Made by a program: the position numbers and the translations under genes. Positions 24,596 through 33,149 of a stretch of DNA of 64,000 bases are shown one piece after another. This DNA comes from Chryseobacterium taichungense (GTDB lineage: Bacteria; Bacteroidota; Bacteroidia; Flavobacteriales; Weeksellaceae), in NCBI RefSeq assembly GCF_900109935.1, contig NZ_FOBV01000001.1, positions 372,001 through 436,000 on the forward strand, in the 5' to 3' direction. A model generated the notes under the pieces. The model saw only the letters and a list, made by a program, of their open reading frames with translations, searched no databases and had not been told where the DNA came from. Position 1 is the first letter of the stretch. Each line of letters begins with the position of its first letter.

Positions 24596-26725
24596 CTATA
24601 GCTTTGCTTTCTCTTTCAGATAATTAAAATGATTGATCAGAATCCTGATTTCATTAAATTCGAAATCACTGGGCAATGCATTTTTCCATTCTGTCAGCGT
24701 TTCTTTAGGATCAGATTTAAACAAATTTTCAAAAGCTTTAATTTTATCGGAAGTAATCACCCTTGAAATATCCAGTAATCCCTGCTCAGCAAATTTTGCA
24801 AGATGTCCGATCACGGTTTCTTTTACAAGGCCTCTCTCCAAAGCAATTTCTGAAATGGTTTTCCCCTGTTCAAACAACTGAAAGGTGAGAACCTGCGATG
24901 GCACTTTCGCGATCTTCATACTCACTTCCTGGTTATTTTTTTCATCCAGAAGCTTGGTTTCCAGCAGGTGAATTTCTTTTAAACTGTTTAAATACTCCTC
25001 AATATCCTCCAGCCACACCCTGAATTCTTCATTATATTGTTTTAAGCCTTTAGTCCCTTTAATTTCAGCATAAAAATCTTTCAGCGGACTGAAAACTTTA
25101 TCCCTTATTTCGGTAAAAAAGAAATTGACAGCTCCTTTGGTTTTGCTTTCTATTTCAGACCATTCTTCTTTCTTTTCGATAAAATTATTAACCTTCTGAG
25201 AGATTACCCTTTCCAGCTTTTCAAAAATTTTACCCAGATTCACGATCTCGTGCTTCAGTTGCTTATAAAGCTGATCGGTTTTTAGATGATCGATACTTTT
25301 AGTCGCCACAGAGAGCTTATTCCAGTCTTCCACCTCTTTCAAAAGCCATTGAGAATCTACGGTACGAAGCACTTTCCTGATGCTGTAATCATACTTTTCA
25401 TTATTTAAAATAGCTTCTACCTTATCATTGGCAACCGTATCAGAATGAAAATGCAGAATTCTGTTGTCTTTAAAGATAACTTCAGGCGTAATCTTCGATT
25501 TTAATACAATCCCTTCCAGTGTACGGCAACGTGACAGCGCCACATACACCTGTCCGGCCGTAAAACTTTTTCCGGCATCAATAATCACCCTGTCAAAAGT
25601 AAGTCCCTGGCTTTTATGAATCGTAACCGCCCAAGCAAGCTTTATCGGAAACTGCTCGAAGCTTCCTAGTACTTCTTCTTTGATGTTTTTATCCGTATCC
25701 AGGAAATATTTCTTCTGTTCCCAGACTTCTCTTTTTACTGTGATTTCCCGTTCGCTGCCATCAAGGATGACTTTAATTTCATTTTCATCAAGCGCAGAAA
25801 TCTCTCCCAGCTTTCCGTTGAAATATTTCTTTTCCCCTGAAATATCATTTCGGATAAACATGATCTGGGCTCCAATTTTCAGGTCTAAAAACTGCTCATT
25901 CGGAAACTGATTTTCTTTAAATTCACCAAAAAGCTTAGCCTCATAGGTTTTAGGACTTACCTTTAATTCGTCAAGTTTCTCCTGATTGATATCGTCTGCC
26001 ATCTTATTGTGGGAACAGAGATAAACATACGGCTCCTCCCCCATTTCAAAATCAGGATCGTATCTTTCATTTAAATGATCAAAATCGATATTGGCTACAT
26101 CACCATCACGAATTGCATTTAAGATGGCGAGAAAATCTTCATCAGACTGACGGTAAACTTTGGTCAGCTCAATCGTGATCAAAGGGATTTCCTTAATCGC
26201 ATGACTATCAAAAAAGAAAGGTGAATTATAGCAGATTTTTAAGATATGTTCGTCCCTTACCACCGGCGGAAGCTGATACAGATCTCCGATAAAAAGCATC
26301 TGTACTCCCCCGAAACGTTGATTATTCCTTCGGATAAACCTTAGTGAAAAATCCATCATATCCAGAACATCTGCACGCAGCATAGACACCTCATCGATGA
26401 TAATGATTTCTACTTCTCGTAAGAGCTTCAGCTTATCTTTCCGGTATTTAAAATGCGGCATCAGATCGGCAATATTATTGGCCATACTGGTATCGATGCG
26501 GTCTGTGGTGGGCAGAAAGGTTCGCAGCGGCAGCCCAAACATCGAATGAATGGTAACGCCGCCTGCATTAATGGCTGCAATCCCGGTGGGCGCAACAACA
26601 ATGTGCTTTTTATGGGTGCGTTTTACAAAATCATTGAGAAAAGTAGTCTTTCCTGTTCCTGCTTTTCCCGTTAAAAATACGCTCCGGTTGGTATGCTCTA
26701 TTAAGTCAAAAAAATCATTATTCAT
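24596..26725 (-). CDS. Pif1-type helicase with C-terminal helix-turn-helix
   Basis: 709 residues. Superfamily 1B helicase motifs: FLTGKAGTGKTTFLNDF (Walker A), VVAPTGIAAINAGGVTIHSM (Ia), IIIDEVSMLRADVLDMMD (Walker B), FIGDLYQLPPVV (III) and AWAVTIHKSQGLTFDRVIID (V), then YVALSRCRTLEG (VI). A coiled region (about 500-610) leads to a C-terminal HTH (EQGKTISEIALERGLVKETV) of the kind seen behind some RecQ/Pif1 proteins. The first ATG (26723-26725) is taken; a TTG three codons upstream is unlikely. It probably acts in replication or repair, for example on G-quadruplex or R-loop structures as Pif1 enzymes do. Confidence 0.87.
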   Translation of the reverse strand: MNNDFFDLIEHTNRSVFLTGKAGTGKTTFLNDFVKRTHKKHIVVAPTGIAAINAGGVTIHSMFGLPLRTFLPTTDRIDTSMANNIADLMPHFKYRKDKLKLLREVEIIIIDEVSMLRADVLDMMDFSLRFIRRNNQRFGGVQMLFIGDLYQLPPVVRDEHILKICYNSPFFFDSHAIKEIPLITIELTKVYRQSDEDFLAILNAIRDGDVANIDFDHLNERYDPDFEMGEEPYVYLCSHNKMADDINQEKLDELKVSPKTYEAKLFGEFKENQFPNEQFLDLKIGAQIMFIRNDISGEKKYFNGKLGEISALDENEIKVILDGSEREITVKREVWEQKKYFLDTDKNIKEEVLGSFEQFPIKLAWAVTIHKSQGLTFDRVIIDAGKSFTAGQVYVALSRCRTLEGIVLKSKITPEVIFKDNRILHFHSDTVANDKVEAILNNEKYDYSIRKVLRTVDSQWLLKEVEDWNKLSVATKSIDHLKTDQLYKQLKHEIVNLGKIFEKLERVISQKVNNFIEKKEEWSEIESKTKGAVNFFFTEIRDKVFSPLKDFYAEIKGTKGLKQYNEEFRVWLEDIEEYLNSLKEIHLLETKLLDEKNNQEVSMKIAKVPSQVLTFQLFEQGKTISEIALERGLVKETVIGHLAKFAEQGLLDISRVITSDKIKAFENLFKSDPKETLTEWKNALPSDFEFNEIRILINHFNYLKEKAKL

Positions 26726-26814
26726 CGCCGCCAAAATTACGGAAAATGAAATGTAAATCCTTACCTTGGCACAACTTTTGAAAATTCTTCAACATAACGA
26801 GAGAAAAACAACTT

Positions 26815-27243
26815 ATGAAAATCCCTGTATTCATCTTATGTGCGGCGCTATTTACGGCCTCATGTTCTTCTACAAAAAATACGGACGCCAATTTGCCGAA
26901 AGACATTTCCGAGCGTCCGGCAGACGAGAATAATCAGAAATACGAACAGGCACAGCTGGATAAATTAAAAGCTTCCATAGAGTCTGAAATTTCAAAAGAA
27001 AAATGTACAGATCCCACTGAATGGACGTTTGCGCCGATGGGTGCAAAAGCATGTGGAGGACCACAATTGTATATTGCTTATCCTAAAAAACTGGAAACTT
27101 CAATTTTAGCTAAAATAAACGACTACACCGAGAAGGTGAAAACATTCAATCAAAAATACGGAATCATGTCTGACTGTATGATGATCATGCCGCCGACTTC
27201 TATCAAATGTGTCAACGGAAAAGCCGAATTGGTGAATTCTTAA
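26815..27243 (+). CDS. Hypothetical lipoprotein
   Basis: 142 residues with lipobox TASC (cysteine at residue 17) after MKIPVFILCAALF. The mature part is helical, with CTDPTEWTFAPMGAKACGGP and two further cysteines near the end (SDCMM, IKCVN), suggesting disulfides. Divergent from the helicase gene and closed by a terminator. No family recognised. Confidence 0.75.
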   Translation: MKIPVFILCAALFTASCSSTKNTDANLPKDISERPADENNQKYEQAQLDKLKASIESEISKEKCTDPTEWTFAPMGAKACGGPQLYIAYPKKLETSILAKINDYTEKVKTFNQKYGIMSDCMMIMPPTSIKCVNGKAELVNS

Positions 27244-27250
27244 AATTTAT

Positions 27251-27284
27251 AAAAAATCTTGCCCAATGGAGCAAGATTTTTTTA
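27251..27284 (+). terminator. Terminator after the lipoprotein gene
   Basis: AAAATCTTGC-CCAATGGA-GCAAGATTTT followed by T run, 7 bases after the stop. Confidence 0.88.
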
Positions 27285-27289
27285 TAAGT

Positions 27290-27374
27290 TTTAAGTCAAT
27301 GGTGAATTGTTAAAGGTTAATTTATAAAGACAAAGTAAATTTACATTTCACCATTTACCATTCACTATTGACTA
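27290..27374. repeat. Intergenic inverted-repeat element, second copy
   Basis: AGTCAATGGTGAAT at the left pairs with ATTCACTATTGACT at the right (one mismatch), with TTAATTTATAAAGACAAA in the middle as in the 12502-12608 element. It lies between convergent genes. Confidence 0.7.
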
Positions 27375-27375
27375 A

Positions 27376-27912
27376 TTATCCTTCCACGTGTTTTACATTT
27401 TCTTTATACCACGAAGAATATTTCACATAATTATCAGCAATCCTGTTAACCTCTCCTTCCAGCAGCTGGGAATTAATATCTTTGATTTTTCTGGCAGGTA
27501 CTCCGCCCCAGACTTCGCCAGATTTTATATGTGTTCCCTGTGTAACAACAGAACCCGCTCCGACAATTGAATTTTCTTCAACAAGACAATCATCCATTAC
27601 AATCGCACCCATGCCGATCAGTACATTATCTTTAATTGTACATCCGTGAACGATCGCATTATGACCAATGGAAACATTATTTCCGATATTTAAAGGATGT
27701 TTCTGATACGTGCAATGCAACATCGCGTTGTCCTGAACATTTACTTTATTTCCCATTTTAATATAGTGAACGTCACCACGAATCACTGCATTGTACCATA
27801 TGCTGCAGTCTCTTCCCATAGTTACGTCCCCAATGATTGTAGCGGTTTCTGCCAAAAATGTATTCTCTCCTATTTGTGGTGATTTACCTAAAAGTTCTTT
27901 TATAAGTGCCAT
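27376..27912 (-). CDS. Gamma-carbonic-anhydrase-like hexapeptide-repeat protein
   Basis: 178 residues in a left-handed beta-helix of isoleucine-patch repeats (DCSIWYNAVIRGDVHYIKMG, NNVSIGHNAIVHGCTIKDNV). This is the YrdA/PaaY/CaiE-type gamma-class carbonic anhydrase family. The metal-ligand histidines (HCTYQKHP, IGHNAIVHG) are present, so metal binding is likely. Whether it hydrates CO2 is uncertain, since many relatives do not. Confidence 0.88.
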   Translation of the reverse strand: MALIKELLGKSPQIGENTFLAETATIIGDVTMGRDCSIWYNAVIRGDVHYIKMGNKVNVQDNAMLHCTYQKHPLNIGNNVSIGHNAIVHGCTIKDNVLIGMGAIVMDDCLVEENSIVGAGSVVTQGTHIKSGEVWGGVPARKIKDINSQLLEGEVNRIADNYVKYSSWYKENVKHVEG

Positions 27913-28031
27913 ATGTTTAATTTGAAAATTGATAATAAGTGATTTTAATTAATTTTTACCATTCATTATTTCTAAATCATGCCGATAGCAAAAATCTAAC
28001 TTCCAACCCCCTGCTTCTACTTCTAATTGCG

Positions 28032-28039
28032 TATTTTTG
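28032..28039 (+). promoter_or_regulatory. -7 box of the nfu promoter
   Basis: TATTTTTG, a perfect TAnnTTTG match, 21 bases before the ATG at 28061. The TTG within it (28037) is sometimes mistaken for a start codon. Confidence 0.65.
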
Positions 28040-28060
28040 TATCTCAAATTTAAAGAAAAA

Positions 28061-28939
28061 ATGCATACTATACTTATAGAGCCGACTGAAAACCCGAAAG
28101 TGATGAAATTTGTTGCGGATTACAACCTGATCCCCGGGTCACTGGAGCTGGACAGAGATTCAGATATTTCCGAAATCCCTTTGGCACAGGAACTTTTTAA
28201 TTATCCGTTTGTAGAAAGAATTTTTATTACGGCAAATTTTGTAGCGGTTGCAAAACAGGATACAATAGAATGGGAACATGTAGCGGAAAGCCTTAAAAAT
28301 GTAATTGAAGACGAGCTTCTTGCCAACCCGAGAATTTATCTTCAGAAGAAAAAAGAACTTTATCAGATCTATGCGGAAATGACCCCGAATCCTAATGTGA
28401 TGAAGTTCGTTTCCAATAAATTATTGCTGGAAGGTTTTGTAGAAGTGAAATCAAGAGATGCTGCAGAAGGTGTTCCTTTGGCACAAGCCGTTTTTAAAGA
28501 ATTTGATTTTGCCAAAGAAGTTTTCATTTCTGATAATTTTGTTGCCGTAACAAGAGATAATTCCGTAGAATGGCACCAGGTAATGATGACCGTACGTGCA
28601 CTGATTGCAGAATATCTTCAGAATGGTGGACAAATTTCGAATATTGAAGCGCAGAAACATGAAAATCCTGTAGAAAAGATCATTAACAGAGATTACACAG
28701 AAGACGAGCAGAAAATTTCAGATATTCTGAATGAATACGTTGCTCCTGCCGTAGAAAATGACGGTGGAAAAATTTCCCTCATGGAATACGACCAGGAAAA
28801 TAAAACGGCAAAAATGCTTTTACAAGGCGCATGCTCAGGATGTCCAAGCTCTACTGCTACTTTAAAAAACGGAATTGAAAATATTTTAAAACAATTCGTT
28901 CCTGATCTGGTAGAACGCGTAGAAGCTGTGAACGGGTAA
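28061..28939 (+). CDS. Nfu-type iron-sulfur cluster carrier with duplicated N domain
   Basis: 292 residues. Two tandem Nfu N-terminal domains (about 1-85 and 100-190; compare TENPKVMKFVADYNLIPGSL with MTPNPNVMKFVSNKLLLEGF) precede a NifU C-terminal domain with the cluster cysteines in LLQGACSGCPSSTATLKNGIE. It carries Fe-S clusters to apoproteins. The duplicated N domain is common in Flavobacteriia. The ATG at 28061 is preferred over a TTG at 28037, which is part of the -7 box. Confidence 0.92.
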   Translation: MHTILIEPTENPKVMKFVADYNLIPGSLELDRDSDISEIPLAQELFNYPFVERIFITANFVAVAKQDTIEWEHVAESLKNVIEDELLANPRIYLQKKKELYQIYAEMTPNPNVMKFVSNKLLLEGFVEVKSRDAAEGVPLAQAVFKEFDFAKEVFISDNFVAVTRDNSVEWHQVMMTVRALIAEYLQNGGQISNIEAQKHENPVEKIINRDYTEDEQKISDILNEYVAPAVENDGGKISLMEYDQENKTAKMLLQGACSGCPSSTATLKNGIENILKQFVPDLVERVEAVNG

Positions 28940-29017
28940 ACGAAACCACTTCAGATAGATGAATATCAAATAATACGGTCCGACTATTGATGAAAGACTG
29001 AAAAATTTAAATAAATA

Positions 29018-30040
29018 ATGAAGGGAATTTTATTGGTAAATTTAGGATCGCCAAGATCTACAGCAGTACAGGATGTGAAGGAATATCTCGACGAATTCTT
29101 AATGGATGAAAGGGTAATCGACTACAGATGGATCTTTCGTGCGCTTCTTGTTCAGGGAATTATCTTAAAAACACGTCCACCAAAATCTGCCGAAGCATAC
29201 AAAACAGTGTGGACTGATGAAGGTTCACCGCTGATCGTTATCACAGAAAAAATCCAGAAAAAGCTACAGAAGCTGGTAGATGTTCCTGTAGAAATCGGAA
29301 TGAGATATGCCGAGCCAAGCATTGAAACAGGAATCCGGAAACTGACTGACAAAGGCGTTACTGAAATCGTACTTTTCCCTCTTTATCCTCAATACGCCAT
29401 GAGCACCACGGAAACAGTGATTGAAAAAGCAGAAGAAGTAAGAAAGCAGAAATTCCCGGGAATAAAAATCAATTATATACAACCCTTCTACAACCGCGAT
29501 ATCTATATCAACTGCCTGGCAGAAAGCATCCGCGAAAAACTTCCTGAGAATTTCGATGCCCTGCAGTTTTCTTATCATGGAGTTCCTGAAAGGCACATCT
29601 TTAAAACAGACCCTACAAAAACATGCAATCTCAATGATTGCTGTACCAGGGAAAATAACCCGAGCCATCAGTTCTGTTACCGCCATCAGTGTTATAAAAC
29701 CACGGAGACAGTGATTGAAAAACTTAATTTACCAAAGGAAAAGGTAATCGTTTCTTTCCAGTCGAGACTTGGAAAGGACAAATGGATAGAGCCCTACACC
29801 GATGAAACCTTCGAAACCATTCCTAAAAAAGGAATTAAAAATCTCGCTGTGGTTTGCCCGGCTTTTGTTTCCGACTGCCTGGAGACACTGGAAGAAATTT
29901 CAGTGGAAGGTAAACATCAGTTTACGAGCGCCGGCGGAGAAAATTTTCATTACATTCCTTGCCTGAATGATGAAGATCGCTGGATCGATGTCGTTAAAAC
30001 ATTGTGTGAGGAAAAGCTCAATGAATTCTACTTAGTATAA
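29018..30040 (+). CDS. hemH: Ferrochelatase
   Basis: Inserts iron into protoporphyrin IX, last step of protoheme synthesis. The 340 residues show the N-terminal GILLVNLGSPRSTAVQDV, the active-site block LQFSYHGVPERHIFK (catalytic His, about 188), and VVCPAFVSDCLETLEEI near the end. A cysteine-rich loop with six cysteines (CNLNDCC and FCYRHQC, about 203-225) lies just behind the active site. Some bacterial ferrochelatases carry a [2Fe-2S] cluster on internal cysteines, so this loop deserves attention. Followed by a terminator. Confidence 0.94.
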   Translation: MKGILLVNLGSPRSTAVQDVKEYLDEFLMDERVIDYRWIFRALLVQGIILKTRPPKSAEAYKTVWTDEGSPLIVITEKIQKKLQKLVDVPVEIGMRYAEPSIETGIRKLTDKGVTEIVLFPLYPQYAMSTTETVIEKAEEVRKQKFPGIKINYIQPFYNRDIYINCLAESIREKLPENFDALQFSYHGVPERHIFKTDPTKTCNLNDCCTRENNPSHQFCYRHQCYKTTETVIEKLNLPKEKVIVSFQSRLGKDKWIEPYTDETFETIPKKGIKNLAVVCPAFVSDCLETLEEISVEGKHQFTSAGGENFHYIPCLNDEDRWIDVVKTLCEEKLNEFYLV

Positions 30041-30044
30041 ACAT

Positions 30045-30074
30045 ATAACCTTCGGAAACGGAGGTTATTTTTTT
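30045..30074 (+). terminator. Terminator after hemH
   Basis: ATAACCTTCG-GAAA-CGGAGGTTAT with T8, a GNRA-type tetraloop. Confidence 0.87.
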
Positions 30075-30368
30075 TGAATATATATTATAAAGACATCTGA
30101 AGTTATAACGAAACACTTATTATTTACAGTATCCGGACTACAATTATATATATATTGGAAAACATTTACATCAAAGATCATTTCTTGTTCAGTTTTAATA
30201 TTAAAAAAAATAAAAAAAACATCATACCCCCCCTATAAAAACACACTTTAAAGAAAAATAATATAAAATAATTACAACTACCCTTAAAGTTTAATATATT
30301 ATTTTGAAATTTAAATATTTTCACTAACTTTACCCCATCAAAATGACATTTAACTTAAAAAAATAAAG
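30075..30368. other. A+T-rich intergenic stretch
   Basis: Almost no G+C and no gene. A TAACTTTA box (30325-30332) some 37 bases before the next ATG may be the promoter of the toxin-antitoxin pair. Confidence 0.45.
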
Positions 30369-30599
30369 ATGATGAATGCAACTGCAGAAATTTTAAAAAA
30401 TAAGATTGAGAAATTCAGTCCTGATGCTTTGGAAGCTTTTGCAAAAATGATGGAAAGCTTTGAAGAAAAGAACAATTCTGTTACATCGAAATTTTACCTG
30501 GATGAAATTCTGTACAGAATACAGTTTCATAATGAAAATCCTACTACAAAACTGGATTTTTATGAAAACATTTCAGAGCTGAAAAAGTATTGCGCCTAA
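30369..30599 (+). CDS. Putative antitoxin of a RelE/ParE-type pair
   Basis: 76 residues, helical and acidic (FSPDALEAFAKMMESFEEK), with a C-terminal part (FYLDEILYRIQFHNENPTTK) that could wrap the toxin. Its stop codon overlaps the next ATG by one base (TAATG), the usual translational coupling of antitoxin and toxin. The family is not recognised by sequence alone; the call relies on gene order and the partner. ATG at 30369 or 30372 may be used. Confidence 0.5.
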   Translation: MMNATAEILKNKIEKFSPDALEAFAKMMESFEEKNNSVTSKFYLDEILYRIQFHNENPTTKLDFYENISELKKYCA

Positions 30600-30847
30600 T
30601 GAAAATTCTTCTTTCGTCTATTGCCAAAAACGACATAAGACTTCTTATGAGGGTTTTCTGCGCAGAACATAAGCAAAAAGGAATTGATTTTCTGGAAAGC
30701 CTTAAAGTGTGCATCAACACCATAGCACTAGATACGGAAAGGCCAAGAGACATCAGCATTCGAATGATGGAAGACTTCCCTGTCAATATCCATTATATTT
30801 TTGAGAATGAAGAAACGCTTTTTGTAACGGCGATATTCAGAAGTTAA
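30599..30847 (+). CDS. Putative RelE/ParE-family toxin
   Basis: 82 residues. The end FPVNIHYIFENEETLFVTAIF matches the C-terminal strands of RelE/ParE proteins, where a similar FPxxVHYxxDEE...IILAVF pattern is standard. The helical N-terminal half (KILLSSIAKNDIRLLMRVF) also fits. It lacks the HTSRNP tail of many Bacteroidota ParE proteins, ending at FRS, so activity is uncertain. The ATG overlaps the antitoxin stop; an upstream TTG in frame is ignored. Confidence 0.58.
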   Translation: MKILLSSIAKNDIRLLMRVFCAEHKQKGIDFLESLKVCINTIALDTERPRDISIRMMEDFPVNIHYIFENEETLFVTAIFRS

Positions 30848-30948
30848 ATAGATTTCCAGACTTTTATTATATTAAGCCTTGCAGATTTATCTGTGAGGTT
30901 TTTTAATAAAAAAGAACTATCTCCATAAAGTAGCACAGGTTCATAATA

Positions 30949-31058
30949 AAAACGTAAGCACCCATTATCTAAAACGTCGATACCTTTTAAATAAAACGTC
31001 GAGAGGTTTTGACCGAAACGTCGAGAGATTTTCCTTAAAACGTCGAGAGGTTTTTCAA
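30949..31058. repeat. 22-bp tandem-repeat array
   Basis: Five units of exactly 22 bases starting at 30949, 30971, 30993, 31015 and 31037; the core is AAAACGTCGAGAGGTTTT plus a variable 4-base end. The first unit is degenerate. Each unit has AAAAC and GTTTT at its ends. It lies between the toxin-antitoxin pair and the convergent plug-protein gene. Confidence 0.9.
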
Positions 31059-31144
31059 CAACGAACACTATGATTGAAAATCAATACATTACATTTCCAA
31101 TCATCACGACTCAAAGTCTAAACACTAAGACTCGAAAACACAAT

Positions 31145-32356
31145 CTACCTGACCGGTGTTCTGAATTCACCATATCCCATTAACCCATCATAATTCCTTC
31201 CAAACGGAGCATAATATAAGAATGCCTGATAGAGATTCTCGGTCTGCCAGAAGTTACCGTTAACTTCACCGAAATTAAGGCGTCCGTCAGGACTTTTTGT
31301 AGCCAGGATGTAGTTATAGAATCCTTGTTTAAGATATATACGGGCAATATATTTTTTGTTTTCGGCATCATACTGCATTTGGTTTTCTTTACTTGGCTTA
31401 AAGTCGTTGAAACCACCCAACACATATATTTCCTTATCCACAGGATCTGACTCTAATGAAAAATATACCCAGGAATAATCGGCTTCCCTTTCTGCATCCC
31501 TTTCTCTTCCCAGATCATTTCTTCTGTAATACCACGCTCCGTTTACGTCTGGCTGATATTGGTAATTGAGCGGGAAAGCCCAGACCGGATGAAGATACGT
31601 ATTATTAACGCCGTCTTTCACTTCAGTGGCGCGAACCATATCCGCCGCCATATTCATATTCTTGTTGTCAAAATAGTAGAATTCATTGTTTCCGGGAAAG
31701 ACAAGTGACAACTGCTGAAACATCAACTGATTGCCCATAGTTGTGCTTGGCTTTAAATTATTTACCGTAACATTCGGATTATTATTCTGCATCACATTCA
31801 GGGTGATGGAATTGACATTGGAAGAAAGATCTCCGCCCCCGGAAACAGCTTTTACTTCTACCCTTTGATTCGCATCAGGATTTCTGGCATCAGCAAACCG
31901 CGATACGCCTACAGCAAGTGTTGCAGCATTTTCTACCAGATAAAATCTTCTTTTAAATAAAGGTTTATCAGCAGAATCTTTATAAACGATAATTTCATAA
32001 TTCCCGGAGATTTTAAGCTGCATTTTATCATTCGGGAAATTCAGTTTATAATGGGTGTAAGACTGAAGCGTGTTGAACGAATACTGAAAACTGTCCAGCA
32101 AGCCGTTTAAACTTCCTGTCGCATATTCTGTGAAAAACAAATTGTCATCTTCCCAGTTTCTGTTGTAATGCTTAATGGTATACCTGTAAATCTGGCTCGA
32201 ATTGGTAAGATCGTCAAAACTTAACACCAACTGCTGATTCAAATAGATCACCGGAGTTTCATCGTTGGTCTGTGGATTAAACAGCTGGATGCTCTGGATG
32301 TTTTGTCCAAAAACAAATCCGCTCAGTGTAAGTAAAAGTATTCGCAAGGTTTTCAT
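31145..32356 (-). CDS. Type IX secretion system plug protein (DUF5103)
   Basis: 403 residues with a signal peptide (1-17, ending GFVFGQ). It carries the DUF5103 pattern IQSIQLFNPQTNDETPVIYL, YRYTIKHYNRNWEDDNLFFT, and the C-terminal DVNGAWYYRRNDLGRERDAE and DPVDKEIYVLGGFNDF. Proteins of this family were seen as the periplasmic Plug bound to the SprA translocon of the type IX secretion system in Flavobacterium. Its presence places the organism among T9SS-bearing Bacteroidota. Confidence 0.9.
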   Translation of the reverse strand: MKTLRILLLTLSGFVFGQNIQSIQLFNPQTNDETPVIYLNQQLVLSFDDLTNSSQIYRYTIKHYNRNWEDDNLFFTEYATGSLNGLLDSFQYSFNTLQSYTHYKLNFPNDKMQLKISGNYEIIVYKDSADKPLFKRRFYLVENAATLAVGVSRFADARNPDANQRVEVKAVSGGGDLSSNVNSITLNVMQNNNPNVTVNNLKPSTTMGNQLMFQQLSLVFPGNNEFYYFDNKNMNMAADMVRATEVKDGVNNTYLHPVWAFPLNYQYQPDVNGAWYYRRNDLGRERDAEREADYSWVYFSLESDPVDKEIYVLGGFNDFKPSKENQMQYDAENKKYIARIYLKQGFYNYILATKSPDGRLNFGEVNGNFWQTENLYQAFLYYAPFGRNYDGLMGYGEFRTPVR

Positions 32357-32479
32357 TATGACGAAGATAAAGAAAAATCGTTTTAAACCATAACAGATGA
32401 GAATCTTTATTTCCTAAAATATCAAAGTTCTCAGCGTTGAAAATGTCTGATGCTATTTTTAAACTCAAACTTTTGTGCC

Positions 32480-32487
32480 TAACTTTG
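32480..32487 (+). promoter_or_regulatory. -7 box of the MBL-fold gene
   Basis: TAACTTTG, a perfect TAnnTTTG match, 23 bases before the ATG at 32511. No clear -33 TTG was found. Confidence 0.55.
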
Positions 32488-32510
32488 TTTCTGTAAAAAA
32501 TAGACATCAT

Positions 32511-33149
32511 ATGCTACAGATTCAAGGTTTCGTATTCAATTTTGCGAGCGAAAACACCTATATTCTTTATAATGGAAATAAAAATGCCTGGCTGATCGAT
32601 CCGGGAAACATGAGCGAACAGGAAACGAAAGTTATCGGAGACTTTATTGAAGAAAACCAGTTGAAAATCGAGAAAATCCTTTTGACCCACGCTCATATTG
32701 ATCATGTTCTTGGGCTTCAGTGGGCTTCGGACACCTTTAAAGTTCCTGTCTATATGCACCAGGAAGATCAGGAGATTTTAGATATGTTCCAGATCAGCGG
32801 CATGCGGTTCGGGATGAATCTTGAGCACATCCATGCGGACATCCGTTACATCAGTGAAAACGATGAGCTGGATCTTGATGGGGAAAAATTCAAAATCTAT
32901 CACGTGCCGGGGCACTCTCCGGGAAGCGTGGTGTACCATAACGAAGACCAGAAGTTTATGATTTCGGGAGATGTTCTTTTTGAGGGAAGCATCGGCAGAA
33001 CCGATTTGTTTAAAGGAAATTATGAGCAACTGATCGAAGGTATAAAAACAAAACTTTTCATTCTTGATCCCGAAACAAAGGTTTTCTCAGGCCACGGAAA
33101 TCCTACCACCATTGGGTTTGAGAAAGAGTATAATCCGTTCTTCAGGTAA
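32511..33149 (+). CDS. MBL-fold metallo-hydrolase (glyoxalase II-like)
   Basis: 212 residues. Metallo-beta-lactamase fold with LTHAHIDHVLGLQW (HxHxDH), HVPGHSPGSVVYH, ISGDVLFEGSIGRTD and FSGHGNPTTIGFEKEYNPF. It has the short length and tail of the YcbL/glyoxalase II-like group that hydrolyses thioesters; the real substrate is not known. The ATG at 32511 is preferred; a GTG at 32475 in frame lies upstream of the -7 box and cannot be the start. Confidence 0.9.
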   Translation: MLQIQGFVFNFASENTYILYNGNKNAWLIDPGNMSEQETKVIGDFIEENQLKIEKILLTHAHIDHVLGLQWASDTFKVPVYMHQEDQEILDMFQISGMRFGMNLEHIHADIRYISENDELDLDGEKFKIYHVPGHSPGSVVYHNEDQKFMISGDVLFEGSIGRTDLFKGNYEQLIEGIKTKLFILDPETKVFSGHGNPTTIGFEKEYNPFFR

